DNA of 64,000 bases from Bacillus niameyensis (GTDB lineage Bacteria > Bacillota > Bacilli > Bacillales > Bacillaceae_C): the NCBI RefSeq assembly GCF_001375535.1, contig NZ_LN831197.1, positions 3,125,366 to 3,189,365 on the forward strand, given 5' to 3'. A program made the translations under genes and the position numbers. This document shows positions 9,188 through 17,423 of this stretch, one piece after another; the first letter of the stretch is position 1; every line of letters begins with the position of its first letter. Below the pieces are notes generated by a model. The model worked only from the letters and a program-made list of their open reading frames with translations, did no database searches and was not told the origin of the DNA.

Positions 9188-9193
9188 ATTATA
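9188..9193 (-). promoter_or_regulatory. -10 element for the GHL10 gene
   Basis: Minus-strand TATAAT about 118 bases upstream of the start codon; the -35 (ATTAAT at 17-base spacing) is poor. The 9071-9467 gap is otherwise AT-rich with no gene, apart from a doubtful 24-codon minus-strand frame at 9091-9165 behind a strong AGGAGGTGA. Confidence 0.4.
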
Positions 9194-9338
9194 GGGACTA
9201 AAGTAGTAGTATTAATGTTCTAAACATACTAAATATTTAGAATTATTATTTACATTATATAATACTGACATAAAAAGTCAAATATTACGGAAAATAATAA
9301 AAAATAATTTTAGTAGTTTCTAACCTTGATGATTTATC

Positions 9339-9366
9339 TTGATAATTGTTAGATTCTGTGTAAATT
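9339..9366 (+). promoter_or_regulatory. Candidate sigma-A promoter for the D,D-carboxypeptidase gene
   Basis: TTGATA, a 16-base spacer, then TAAATT, about 100 bases before the ATG at 9468. Confidence 0.35.
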
Positions 9367-9467
9367 ACTGTGAGAAGTAGTTGTTTGGGGTTTAATTTTT
9401 ACGGATTTTCAAGTAAAGTGAATCATGTTGATTCCTAGAACAATTCTATTATGTTAGGGAGACATTT

Positions 9468-10469
9468 ATGAAACTTTTTAAATGGATATTATCTATAATG
9501 TTCCTGACCGTGGCGATAGGGAGTGTCTATTATCTTAGTAAACCTAGTACGGTCACTGAATTAACAGTACGGGAATTACCAATGATGCAAAGTGCTAGAA
9601 TAGCAAAGAAACCGGATTTTCTTGAAAGAAGAGTTCGAGACTCTCTTACAGATTTACAGGTTGAGGCAAAGGCTGCGATCTTAATTGATGCGGATACAGG
9701 ATATATTCTATATGAATCAAATATGGAACAATCTTTCCCTGTTGCAAGTATGTCAAAAATTATGACAGAGTTATTAGTATTGGAAGAGATTCAACAAGGA
9801 AAGCTAGAATGGGGACAATCGGTGCCTCTTAGCGCATATGCCCATGCCATTTCCACTTCTCCGGGACTAGCATCTGTTTATTTAGATAAGAATCAGACTT
9901 ATACGATAAAAGACTTATTTGATGCTATGGCTATCCATTCTGCAAATGATGCAGCTATTGCATTAGCGGAGCTAGTTGCTGGCAGCGAAAAAGACTTTGT
10001 TATAATGATGAATGAAAAGGCAAAACAAATGAGTCTAGCGAACTCTCATTTTGTTAATAGTTCAGGTTTGAACAATCGAGATCTTGGCGACTATTTTTCT
10101 ACCGGAAGTAAGGATGAGTCTAATCAGATGTCAGCTAAAGATTTGGCTATGCTGGCACGGGGGTTGATCGATCAATATCCAGAGATTCTCCCTATTATTT
10201 CTCGTGCATCTTTTACATTAGGAAAAAATCAGTATGCTAATACTAATCAAATGTTACCAGAAATGAATAATCCACAAGTTAGGTTTGAAGGGGTAGATGG
10301 TTTAAAAACGGGATTTACAGATGAGGCTGGCTATTGCTTTGTTGGGACGGTGAAAAGAAAGGATACGAGATTAATCTCGGTCGTTATGGGGACTGATTCC
10401 ATCGAAGCACGTTTCTTGGAAACGAAACGTCTTTATGATGCAGCATTTCAACAAATTGACAGAAAATAA
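9468..10469 (+). CDS. D-alanyl-D-alanine carboxypeptidase (peptidase S11, PBP5/DacF-like)
   Basis: 333-residue extracytoplasmic penicillin-binding protein that trims the terminal D-Ala from peptidoglycan stem peptides. All three active-site motifs are present: SMSK (Ser94-Lys97), SAN (Ser158-Asn160) and KTG (Lys280-Gly282). An N-terminal hydrophobic segment (about residues 4-24) is a signal or anchor. The protein ends soon after the KTG region, so the C-terminal beta domain and amphipathic membrane helix of PBP5 are missing, as in shorter S11 proteins. The ATG follows TTAGGGAG. The next gene starts about 60 bases later on the same strand. Confidence 0.88.
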   Translation: MKLFKWILSIMFLTVAIGSVYYLSKPSTVTELTVRELPMMQSARIAKKPDFLERRVRDSLTDLQVEAKAAILIDADTGYILYESNMEQSFPVASMSKIMTELLVLEEIQQGKLEWGQSVPLSAYAHAISTSPGLASVYLDKNQTYTIKDLFDAMAIHSANDAAIALAELVAGSEKDFVIMMNEKAKQMSLANSHFVNSSGLNNRDLGDYFSTGSKDESNQMSAKDLAMLARGLIDQYPEILPIISRASFTLGKNQYANTNQMLPEMNNPQVRFEGVDGLKTGFTDEAGYCFVGTVKRKDTRLISVVMGTDSIEARFLETKRLYDAAFQQIDRK

Positions 10470-10529
10470 TCCCCTTTTGCTTTGTTTTTAAAATTTAAAT
10501 TCGAAAGCGGGAAGGATGTAGGTGATTTT

Positions 10530-11246
10530 TTGGATATTATTATTTTTGTTTTTATTGTCTTGTTGGCGTCCGTTTTACAAACAAGTACTGGTTTTGGCTT
10601 TTCCATATTGGCAACTCCTTTTTTACTCTTGCTTTTTGAACCAAGAGAAGCTATTCAAATAAACTTGATTTTGTCTTTAATCATTTCTCTTGCTTTAATA
10701 AGTAAAATTAGGAAGGATATTGACTTTGGTATACTGAAGCGGTTTGTGATTGGCAGTATTATCGGCTTGCCGTTCGGGATTGCTCTTTTCAAAATTTTAG
10801 ATATCGATAAGTTGAAGTTTGGGATTAGTCTCATCATTTTAATGTTGACACTTTTGCTCATATTTAAGTTTCGGATGAATCAAACAAAAGGGCGCGATTT
10901 GCTTGTTGGGGGAATATCTGGGTCATTAACGACTAGCATAGGGATGCCCGGTCCGCCACTGTTGCTTTATTTTTCCGGAACAGATACACAAAAAGAAACA
11001 TTGCGCGGGACGACATTAGCTTTTTATTTATTTATCTATCTAGTCAGTTTGTTGATCCAAGTTCTTTTTGCGGGAACAAATCAAATTGTCTGGATATCAA
11101 GTGGTTTAGCGATACCGATTGTTTTTCTTGGCCTGTTTCTCGGTCAAATTCTTTTTAAATTCATTAATCAAGGGATTTTTCGTCTGTTTACATATGCGAT
11201 TTTATTATTTACAGGGATTTATCTCTTACTCGAAAGTTGGAAATAA
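10530..11246 (+). CDS. TauE/SafE-family membrane exporter
   Basis: About 238 residues forming seven or eight hydrophobic helices, with the paired TauE/SafE motifs: TSTGFGFSILATPFLLLLF near the start and SLTTSIGMPGPPLLLYF near the middle of the second half. Family members move sulfite, sulfonates or other organic anions across the membrane; the substrate here is unknown. I prefer TTG at 10530, which has TGTAGGTGAT just upstream, over an earlier TTG at 10482 with no ribosome site. It is followed 30 bases later by brnQ and may be co-transcribed with it. Confidence 0.8.
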   Translation: MDIIIFVFIVLLASVLQTSTGFGFSILATPFLLLLFEPREAIQINLILSLIISLALISKIRKDIDFGILKRFVIGSIIGLPFGIALFKILDIDKLKFGISLIILMLTLLLIFKFRMNQTKGRDLLVGGISGSLTTSIGMPGPPLLLYFSGTDTQKETLRGTTLAFYLFIYLVSLLIQVLFAGTNQIVWISSGLAIPIVFLGLFLGQILFKFINQGIFRLFTYAILLFTGIYLLLESWK

Positions 11247-11276
11247 TATTTTTTGGGGTAAGTTTGGAGGATTGTA

Positions 11277-12572
11277 ATGGAAAAGAAACTACCAATGAAA
11301 GAGGTTCTTGCTTTAGGCTTTTTTATGTTTGCCTTATTTCTAGGAGCTGGGAACATTATATTCCCGCCATTACTTGGACAGCAAGCTGGTCAATCGTTAT
11401 GGGCAGCTGTTTTGGGATTTTTAGTGACCGGAGTTGGATTACCCCTATTAGCTGTTATCACTATTTCTGTCCAAGGCGATTTAGATGAGCTATCAAAAAA
11501 GGTTCATCCTGTGTTCTTAGCAGTGTTTCCGATTATTATTTATTTAACAATCGGCCCCTTTTTTGGTATACCACGTACTGCAACAGTCGTTTATGAAATA
11601 GGGGTGCTCCCATTTCTTACTGAAGAAAGTAAACTCAGTTTGTTTATTGCAACACTTATCTTTTTTTTGCTAACCTTTTGGCTTTCACTAAATCCTGCAA
11701 AATTGGTAGATCGGATCGGAAAGTTGATTACGCCGGTCTTATTTATTTTAATTGTAGTTATTGCTATAAGAGCTTTTGTATGGCCTATTGAAAGTATCGG
11801 TATCGCAACAGGTACGTATATAGAACAAGCTTTTTCTAGTGGTTTCCTCGAGGGCTTTCTAACAATGGATGCGATAGCAGCTCTTGTTTTCGGACTTGTC
11901 ATCATTAATCGAATTCAGGAAATGGGAGTAAGGGCAAAAGCGGATATACGGTCTTATACGATTAAGGCGGGGATTCTCGCGGGGATCGGCTTATCATTTG
12001 TCTATATTACACTCTCTTATATTGGAGCGACCAGCGTACATGCGGTTGGGTACCAGGATAATGGCGGAACCATTTTAGCGGTCGTCACTTCCATACTTTT
12101 CGGTCCGCTTGGTACGATTCTTTTGGCACTCGTCATTATCGGTGCATGTCTAACAACCTCGATTGGATTGGTATCAGCATGTGGGGAATTTTTAACGAAA
12201 CGATTCACTAAACTTTCCTATCCTCTTGTTATCGGAATGGTTTGCCTCTTTAGTTTTGTCATGTCTAATATGGGATTAAGCCAGTTAATTTCTGTTTCTT
12301 TACCTGTCCTTATAATGATCTATCCCGTCGCGATTGTACTCATAATACTATCTTTATTCCATTCGCTGCCAAGCTCAGTTTACATCGGAGCCATTATTGG
12401 TGCTGGACTAATTAGTATATACGATGGTTTAAAAGAGGCAGGCTTCGAGCATGAATTAATATCGAACGCTTTTTCATATTTACCCTTGTTCGAACATGGG
12501 GTAGGTTGGTTACTGCCGAGCATCGTTGGTGGGTTGCTAGGATTTCTTATTGCAAAAAATAAAAATGTTTAA
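11277..12572 (+). CDS. brnQ: Branched-chain amino acid carrier BrnQ
   Basis: 431-residue LIVCS-family carrier importing leucine, isoleucine and valine with Na+ or H+. About twelve transmembrane helices are visible. The opening FFMFALFLGAGNIIFPPLLG is the hallmark first helix, and GPFFGIPRTATVVYEIG and the NRIQEMGV region are also characteristic. The ATG at 11277 has GGAGG six bases upstream. No CodY box or T-box could be seen in the 30-base gap, so expression may depend on the TauE/SafE gene's promoter. A strong terminator follows. Confidence 0.93.
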   Translation: MEKKLPMKEVLALGFFMFALFLGAGNIIFPPLLGQQAGQSLWAAVLGFLVTGVGLPLLAVITISVQGDLDELSKKVHPVFLAVFPIIIYLTIGPFFGIPRTATVVYEIGVLPFLTEESKLSLFIATLIFFLLTFWLSLNPAKLVDRIGKLITPVLFILIVVIAIRAFVWPIESIGIATGTYIEQAFSSGFLEGFLTMDAIAALVFGLVIINRIQEMGVRAKADIRSYTIKAGILAGIGLSFVYITLSYIGATSVHAVGYQDNGGTILAVVTSILFGPLGTILLALVIIGACLTTSIGLVSACGEFLTKRFTKLSYPLVIGMVCLFSFVMSNMGLSQLISVSLPVLIMIYPVAIVLIILSLFHSLPSSVYIGAIIGAGLISIYDGLKEAGFEHELISNAFSYLPLFEHGVGWLLPSIVGGLLGFLIAKNKNV

Positions 12573-12576
12573 TGGA

Positions 12577-12620
12577 AATAGGGTAGAGAGCATTGTGTTC
12601 TCTACCCTATTTAATTTTAA
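12577..12620 (+). terminator. Intrinsic terminator after brnQ
   Basis: AATAGGGTAGAGA / TCTCTACCCTATT near-perfect 13-bp stem followed by TAATTTT. Confidence 0.88.
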
Positions 12621-12749
12621 AAAAATTCCTACAAGGTGTAACGAAATACAATATGATTCGTCAAATATGATAAGCAATCTGTCGGGGTGGAACATGTAAA
12701 CTAAAGTTCACCAGTAAGAGTGAACAGCAAGGTGAAAGGATCTGAGTGT

Positions 12750-14723
12750 ATGAAAAAGAAAGCGAGGATGGGATTCTTCCTTCTGTATATTGTGATTTCC
12801 GTTTTGTTTATGGATCTTGTTTTCAGACTAGCTACATTAGGTGATCCCTTTTCGATGAATGTTATTATACCGTTTTTATTTTTGGGTGCGCTCACATTTA
12901 TATTTCTCTTTATTTTATGTTTTTTTACAGGGACGATAAGATTTATTTTCTCCTTTATTTTCCTCGGAATTGTGGCGTTTATCTATTCGTCGCAATTGTT
13001 ATATTTTAAGGCGTTTCGGACGTATTATAGCGTTTATTCCCTAGGAAATGGAGCTCAAATCGCCGAATTTTGGCAAGATATTGTAGACCTTTTGATAAAG
13101 CATTCCATTTGGATTGTTTGTTTATTTTTCCCGGTCCTGTTCTTTATAGCTTTTGGCAAGATTATGTTCACGTTTGAGAAAATAAAGTGGAATAAGAGAT
13201 TGATTTTTGCTTTCTGTATTATGCTTTTTTACGCGGCAGGAATGGGAAGTATTTACGCAGGAGCAAGAGATCAACATTCGGCATATGATTTATATTTTAA
13301 GAGTAGCTATCCACTTTTATCCGTTGAACGGTTAGGTTTATTTACAACTATGCGTTTAGATTTACAAAGGCATATTTTAAAATGGTCACCTAAGGTAGAC
13401 GTTCCAGTTATAGTTGAACATGAGGAGTCTAATGAAAAGCCAGACCCGGAGATTGATTTAGAGGATGAAGAAGGCGAAGACATAGCGGCCGAAGAACAAA
13501 TAATGGATATTGATTTTACTCAATTAATGGCTAATGAGAATAATCAAGAAATTCAACAAATGCATCAGTATTTTGAAAATGTTGAACCGACTCTAAAAAA
13601 TGAATACACAGGGAAATATAAGGGGTACAACGTTATTCTGCTTACAGCTGAAGGTTTTTCTCCTTATGCTATTCATCCAGAAGTGACGCCAACTTTATAT
13701 AAATTAGCTAATGAAGGCTATCAATTTACAAATTTTTATACACCGCTTTGGGAAGTGAGTACATCTGATGGTGAATATGTAGCACTACAAGGTTTAATTC
13801 CAAAAAGTGGCGTATGGAGCTTCCAACAGTCAGGATCCAATTATCTCCCTTTTGTATTGGGCAATCAAATGAAGAAGTTAGACTATGCAACAAGAGCTTA
13901 TCACAATCATACTTACACATATTACGGGCGTGACACATCCCATCCGAATTTAGGATATGAGTATAAGGGGCTTGGGAATGGGCTCCAAGTGCAAGAAACA
14001 TGGCCAGAATCAGATTTGGAAATGATGGAGGAGACGATACCAGAATACATTGAAGACCAGCCGTTTCATACGTATTATATGACGGTTAGTGGTCATATGC
14101 AGTATTCCTTTACTGGGAATTATATCGCATGGAAAAATAAAAAATATGTGGAGAATTTACCATATTCGGATCAGGCAAAGGCCTATATAGCCACACAGGT
14201 GGAACTGGATAGGGCGTTAGAGTATTTAATAGCTGAGCTAGAGAAGGCCGGGATTGCAGAGAAGACTTTGATTGCTTTAAGTGCAGATCATTATCCATAT
14301 GGACTTGACGATGAAACGATTGATGAACTTGTTGGACATAAGGTTGAAAAGAACTTCGAGCTTTATAAAAGTACTTTTATCCTTTACACAAAAGGAATGG
14401 AACCCGAGATTATTACAAAGCCTGCTTCAAGCTTAGACATTTTACCGACTCTTTCTAATTTGCTTGGGCTTGAGTACGATTCGAGGCTTTTGATGGGAAA
14501 AGATATTTTTTCCGATTCGGATCCACTCGTGTTATTTCTAAATAGAAGTTTTATAACAGATAAGGGAAGCTATAATGCAGAAACGAAGGAGTTCGTTGCC
14601 ACGAATGATACCGAACCTGGGCAGGATTATATAGACTACATGTCATCTGTTGTTCAAGCGAAGTTTTATTACTCTACGAAAATACTAGAAAATGATTATT
14701 ATAGTAAGGTATTTGGAGAATAA
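12750..14723 (+). CDS. LTA synthase family membrane sulfatase
   Basis: 657-residue protein of the lipoteichoic-acid synthase type: about five N-terminal transmembrane helices (residues 1-170), an acidic linker around 235-265 (DLEDEEGEDIAAEEQ), then an extracellular sulfatase/phosphoglycerol-transferase domain. Metal and catalytic features include NVILLTAEGF, STSDGEY with Thr338 at the place of the catalytic threonine, TVSGHMQY and ALSADHYPYG. LtaS-type enzymes move glycerol phosphate from phosphatidylglycerol onto the LTA chain; whether this is the polymerase, the primase or a modifying paralogue is not decidable. I chose ATG 12750 (AAAGGAT upstream) over GTG 12720. Terminators on both sides suggest a single-gene transcript. 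Confidence 0.87.
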   Translation: MKKKARMGFFLLYIVISVLFMDLVFRLATLGDPFSMNVIIPFLFLGALTFIFLFILCFFTGTIRFIFSFIFLGIVAFIYSSQLLYFKAFRTYYSVYSLGNGAQIAEFWQDIVDLLIKHSIWIVCLFFPVLFFIAFGKIMFTFEKIKWNKRLIFAFCIMLFYAAGMGSIYAGARDQHSAYDLYFKSSYPLLSVERLGLFTTMRLDLQRHILKWSPKVDVPVIVEHEESNEKPDPEIDLEDEEGEDIAAEEQIMDIDFTQLMANENNQEIQQMHQYFENVEPTLKNEYTGKYKGYNVILLTAEGFSPYAIHPEVTPTLYKLANEGYQFTNFYTPLWEVSTSDGEYVALQGLIPKSGVWSFQQSGSNYLPFVLGNQMKKLDYATRAYHNHTYTYYGRDTSHPNLGYEYKGLGNGLQVQETWPESDLEMMEETIPEYIEDQPFHTYYMTVSGHMQYSFTGNYIAWKNKKYVENLPYSDQAKAYIATQVELDRALEYLIAELEKAGIAEKTLIALSADHYPYGLDDETIDELVGHKVEKNFELYKSTFILYTKGMEPEIITKPASSLDILPTLSNLLGLEYDSRLLMGKDIFSDSDPLVLFLNRSFITDKGSYNAETKEFVATNDTEPGQDYIDYMSSVVQAKFYYSTKILENDYYSKVFGE

Positions 14724-14726
14724 GAC

Positions 14727-14756
14727 GGCGAGGGCATGGTTGCTCTCGCCTTTATA
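14727..14756 (+). terminator. Intrinsic terminator after the LTA-synthase-like gene
   Basis: GGCGAGGGC / GCTCTCGCC stem with a TTTATA tail. Confidence 0.8.
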
Positions 14757-14860
14757 AATGATACTGAATTGTAACAATGATTAGGCAGGATTCATGATAA
14801 AATGTATAGAAAAACTTAGGAATATTGCGAAGAAGATAAGGACGGAGAGTGTAATCCATT

Positions 14861-15796
14861 TTGAAATCCATATTGGTTGAATCTTTGATTCGTCGATTTT
14901 CTCTAGAAGTTCTTGCAGGAGATAATCAATTACAGCGAACAATTACAAAATCGCAAACATATCGTCCAGGTCTTGAATTTATTGGATATTTTGACTTTTT
15001 CCCAATGGAACATGTTCAAGTACTTGGCGAAAAAGAAATTACTTACTTACATAATTTAAGTCATGATGAACGTAAATTACGAATCGGGAATATCGTCAGT
15101 TATCACCCTCCTTGTTTTATAGTGACGGATGGTTTGGAAGGGTTGCAATATTTAACTCGTTATTGTGAAGAAGAAAAAATTCCGTTATTACGAACGAATG
15201 AAAGAGAATATGAATTTGTTGCCAAAGTAGATGCCTTTTTAACGAAATCTCTCGCACCTGAAATTGCCATCCATGGAGTATGTCTAAATGTTTCGGGACT
15301 TGGTATTTTACTTCGTGGAAATTCTGGTGTTGGTAAAAGTGAAACAGCTCACACATTAATTGGTCGAGGGCATCGATTAATCGCGGATGATATTGTTGTA
15401 TTAAAGAAACTTAGCCCTGAGACGCTACTTGGTACACATAATGATACGAATCGGGAATTTCTTGCCTTGCGCAGTATTGGTCTGTTAAATGTTGTCAGGC
15501 TCTATGGGCGAAAAGCTTTTCAGGAAGAAACGAGAATTGCTTTAGATATTAAATTGACGAAATGGCAAGGTAGTGCCCTTAATAATGAATTGGAAGTAGA
15601 GCCTGATTATAAAGATTATATGGGGGTTCGAATACCCCATATTGAAATTCAACTTCAGCCGGGGCGGGATGTTGCGGGGTTAATTGAAGCAGCGGCCAAT
15701 AACTGGTTACTCATGCAGCAAGGCTATAGTGCTGCAGAGGAATTCTTAAAAAGGATTGAACCAGAGATGAACGATTCTGGGAAAAGTAAATGTTAA
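14861..15796 (+). CDS. hprK: HPr kinase/phosphorylase paralogue (divergent HprK)
   Basis: 311 residues with the full HprK architecture: an N-terminal domain (about 1-130), then the kinase core with IHGV, P-loop GNSGVGKS (153-160), GRGHRLIADD and a PGRD segment near the C-terminus. HprK phosphorylates HPr at Ser46 for carbon catabolite control. Two signatures are degenerate. The usual GDSGxGKS P-loop has Asn for Asp, and the family signature EIRGLGIINV reads ALRSIGLLNV, losing the Glu and a Gly. The usual neighbours (lgt, ppaX) are absent. This is therefore probably a second copy with altered or lost activity. TTG start with GGAGAGTG upstream. Confidence 0.8.
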   Translation: MKSILVESLIRRFSLEVLAGDNQLQRTITKSQTYRPGLEFIGYFDFFPMEHVQVLGEKEITYLHNLSHDERKLRIGNIVSYHPPCFIVTDGLEGLQYLTRYCEEEKIPLLRTNEREYEFVAKVDAFLTKSLAPEIAIHGVCLNVSGLGILLRGNSGVGKSETAHTLIGRGHRLIADDIVVLKKLSPETLLGTHNDTNREFLALRSIGLLNVVRLYGRKAFQEETRIALDIKLTKWQGSALNNELEVEPDYKDYMGVRIPHIEIQLQPGRDVAGLIEAAANNWLLMQQGYSAAEEFLKRIEPEMNDSGKSKC

Positions 15797-15876
15797 ACGA
15801 GATGGGGCTGCCCTATAAGTCCCTCGAATAAAGCAAGAGGAGAAAAATGACACTGTTTTTGTATATGGTGCTTTGA

Positions 15877-16086
15877 TATCAAGCGCTAATTGATGACCAA
15901 AATCCTAGCCCGAATCCAAAAATGGTACTCATACGCGATGAAGCCCTCTTATCATGGCCCGTTGACCGAGTTTATCGATGTATATGGTCCATGATGGAGG
16001 CTGGATTTAAAAATCGTATTTTTGTTTCTAATTTAGAACATTGTCTTAACGGATTTTTTAACACTGAGCCATGCCTGCGGAAATAG
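15877..16086 (+). pseudogene. Gene remnant, family unrecognised
   Basis: A 69-codon open frame without a start near its beginning, reading ..PNPKMVLIRDEALLSWP, DRVYRCIWSMMEAGFKNRIF, VSNLEH.. Composition and amphipathic pattern look protein-like. There is no ribosome site, and an internal ATG at 15922 is the first possible start. Best explained as a decayed fragment; I do not recognise the family. Confidence 0.3.
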
Positions 16087-16090
16087 GTGC

Positions 16091-16125
16091 AGCCAAAAAG
16101 GGAAGTGATCTTCCACTTTTTGGAC
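16091..16125 (-). terminator. Terminator-like hairpin downstream of yndM
   Basis: CCAAAAAG..GGAAG / CTTCC..CTTTTTGG stem, 33 bases after the yndM stop on the minus strand; the A/T pairs at its base replace a separate T run. Confidence 0.55.
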
Positions 16126-16155
16126 AGCTCCAGCTCGTTTTCCTTATTAAGTTCG

Positions 16156-16659
16156 TTATTTATCTTCTGAATCGAGATGAACTTCATCATTTATGTTGGA
16201 AGGTTGATAATCATCAATGTCTTCCTTTTCATCATCTAAATGAGGCATTGATAGTTCTTCAGAAGCCTCAGTTTGATACTGTAAGGTTCTTGGACGCGTC
16301 TCAGTTAGTCTGTCCTCACTTAAAACGTTATCAACCATATATTTATGAAAAAACCATTCGAAAATGGTTGTACCAATAGCGGCGATTAAAGACATCGTTA
16401 ATAATGGGAACCCATCCGTAAGAGCTGCACTTAAAAACCAAATCACGATAAATGAAAGGCCAAAGTCAGCCATTGAAGCAATTGAGTTGTTTGTTCTAGG
16501 GAGTAGGAGCAAATCACCCATAATATAAGAGGCGACTCCTAATATTAACGTAATTAGAAATACGTTTCCAAAACTCATTCCGTAGAACATCCCAAGAATG
16601 ACGTATAAAAGGACGAGGCTTGAAACGAATTTTATTGTCATTGCTTTTACATGGTCCAT
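16156..16659 (-). CDS. yndM: YndM family (DUF2512) membrane protein
   Basis: 167-residue integral membrane protein with four hydrophobic helices (about residues 8-28, 30-50, 60-80 and 85-108), followed by a hydrophilic, strongly acidic C-terminal tail of about 55 residues (HLDDEKEDIDDYQPSN). Length and helix layout match the YndM/DUF2512 family of Bacillus, whose function is unknown. The start ATG has GGAGGAG upstream. It is divergent from the DUF3231 gene. Confidence 0.8.
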   Translation of the reverse strand: MDHVKAMTIKFVSSLVLLYVILGMFYGMSFGNVFLITLILGVASYIMGDLLLLPRTNNSIASMADFGLSFIVIWFLSAALTDGFPLLTMSLIAAIGTTIFEWFFHKYMVDNVLSEDRLTETRPRTLQYQTEASEELSMPHLDDEKEDIDDYQPSNINDEVHLDSEDK

Positions 16660-16836
16660 TCTATATCAACTCCTCCTTTCGTTTTATTGTGTGTATAATT
16701 GACTGCCCTATTCAGGTTTTAAATGGATATACGATCACAATATTCCGGTTAGTAATTATGAATTGAACTATGAAATCGCGGTATGCTAATGATGTGCATT
16801 AGAATGCGCAAAATTTTATAGATAATGGGGGCTATT

Positions 16837-17349
16837 ATGGGAATTCTAACTGGGAATCCAAAGTATGAACCGATGCATTATGGAGAGGTTTTTGGGGTTT
16901 GGTCTTCTCTAACAGCAGCCAAAGGAATGATCGCTTGTTATCAGACACATATCAATCATACAGGTGACGATGACCTTAAGGATTTGCTTGAGGAAGCAGT
17001 GAAGATGAAACAACAAGAAGTTAAGCAGATGGAAACTTTGCTGAAAGATAATGGTGTTGGACTGCCACCTACACCCCCAGAAAGACCAAAAACGAACTTA
17101 GAAGATATTCCAGTTGGAGCACGGTTTATGGACCAAGAAATAGCAGCCTCTTTATCAGCAGATATTGCAGCAGGGCTAGTCGCTTGCAGCACGATCATTG
17201 GTGAATCTTTGCGAGAAGATATTGCGATGATGTTTGGACAGATGCACACACAGAAAATGGCGTTCGGTGCAAAAGTTCTTCGATTGTTAAAGGAGAAAGG
17301 CTGGATCATCATACCACCTCTTCATAAACCTCCATTAGAGGATTGTTAG
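16837..17349 (+). CDS. DUF3231 family protein
   Basis: 170-residue soluble, mainly helical protein of the DUF3231 family, which has a ferritin-like or CotF-like helical bundle and often occurs in spore-forming Bacillaceae. Recognisable parts are GEVFGVWSSLTAAKGMIACYQ, the PPTPPERPKT linker and LSADIAAGLVACSTIIGESL. This is a single-domain form, whereas many relatives carry two repeats. I chose ATG 16837 because GGGGG lies five bases before it; ATG 16825 overlaps that site. Function unknown. Confidence 0.75.
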   Translation: MGILTGNPKYEPMHYGEVFGVWSSLTAAKGMIACYQTHINHTGDDDLKDLLEEAVKMKQQEVKQMETLLKDNGVGLPPTPPERPKTNLEDIPVGARFMDQEIAASLSADIAAGLVACSTIIGESLREDIAMMFGQMHTQKMAFGAKVLRLLKEKGWIIIPPLHKPPLEDC

Positions 17350-17372
17350 GGTATAAATTGACGTTCTAATAT

Positions 17373-17413
17373 AAAACAACAGACCAAATGCTTGTAAATT
17401 GGTCTGTTGTTTT
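17373..17413. terminator. Bidirectional terminator between convergent genes
   Basis: AAAACAACAGACCA / TGGTCTGTTGTTTT perfect 14-bp stem, A/T-rich at the base on both strands; it can serve both the DUF3231 gene and the GHL6-type gene. Confidence 0.85.
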
Positions 17414-17423
17414 CGCGAATTTT

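Larger units (their letters stand above)
15805..16130. mobile_element. Possible MITE-like element between hprK-like gene and yndM
   Basis: A 16-base sequence at 15805-15820 (GGGCTGCCCTATAAGT) and the inverse of 16115-16130 (GAGCTGTCCAAAAAGT) match at 12 of 16 positions. The ends resemble the GGGCTGTCcnAAAAGT ends common in Bacillaceae insertion elements (recalled, not searched). The interior is non-coding or a gene remnant. Tentative. Confidence 0.3.

Noticed and set aside
10482..10529. N-terminal extension of the TauE/SafE protein
   Set aside because: No ribosome site at TTG 10482; TTG 10530 has one and starts at the first membrane helix.
12613..12749. T-box or other riboswitch before the LTA-synthase-like gene
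   Set aside because: GGGGTGGAAC recalls a T-box, but the specifier stem and the GGGTGGnACCGCG consensus are not present.
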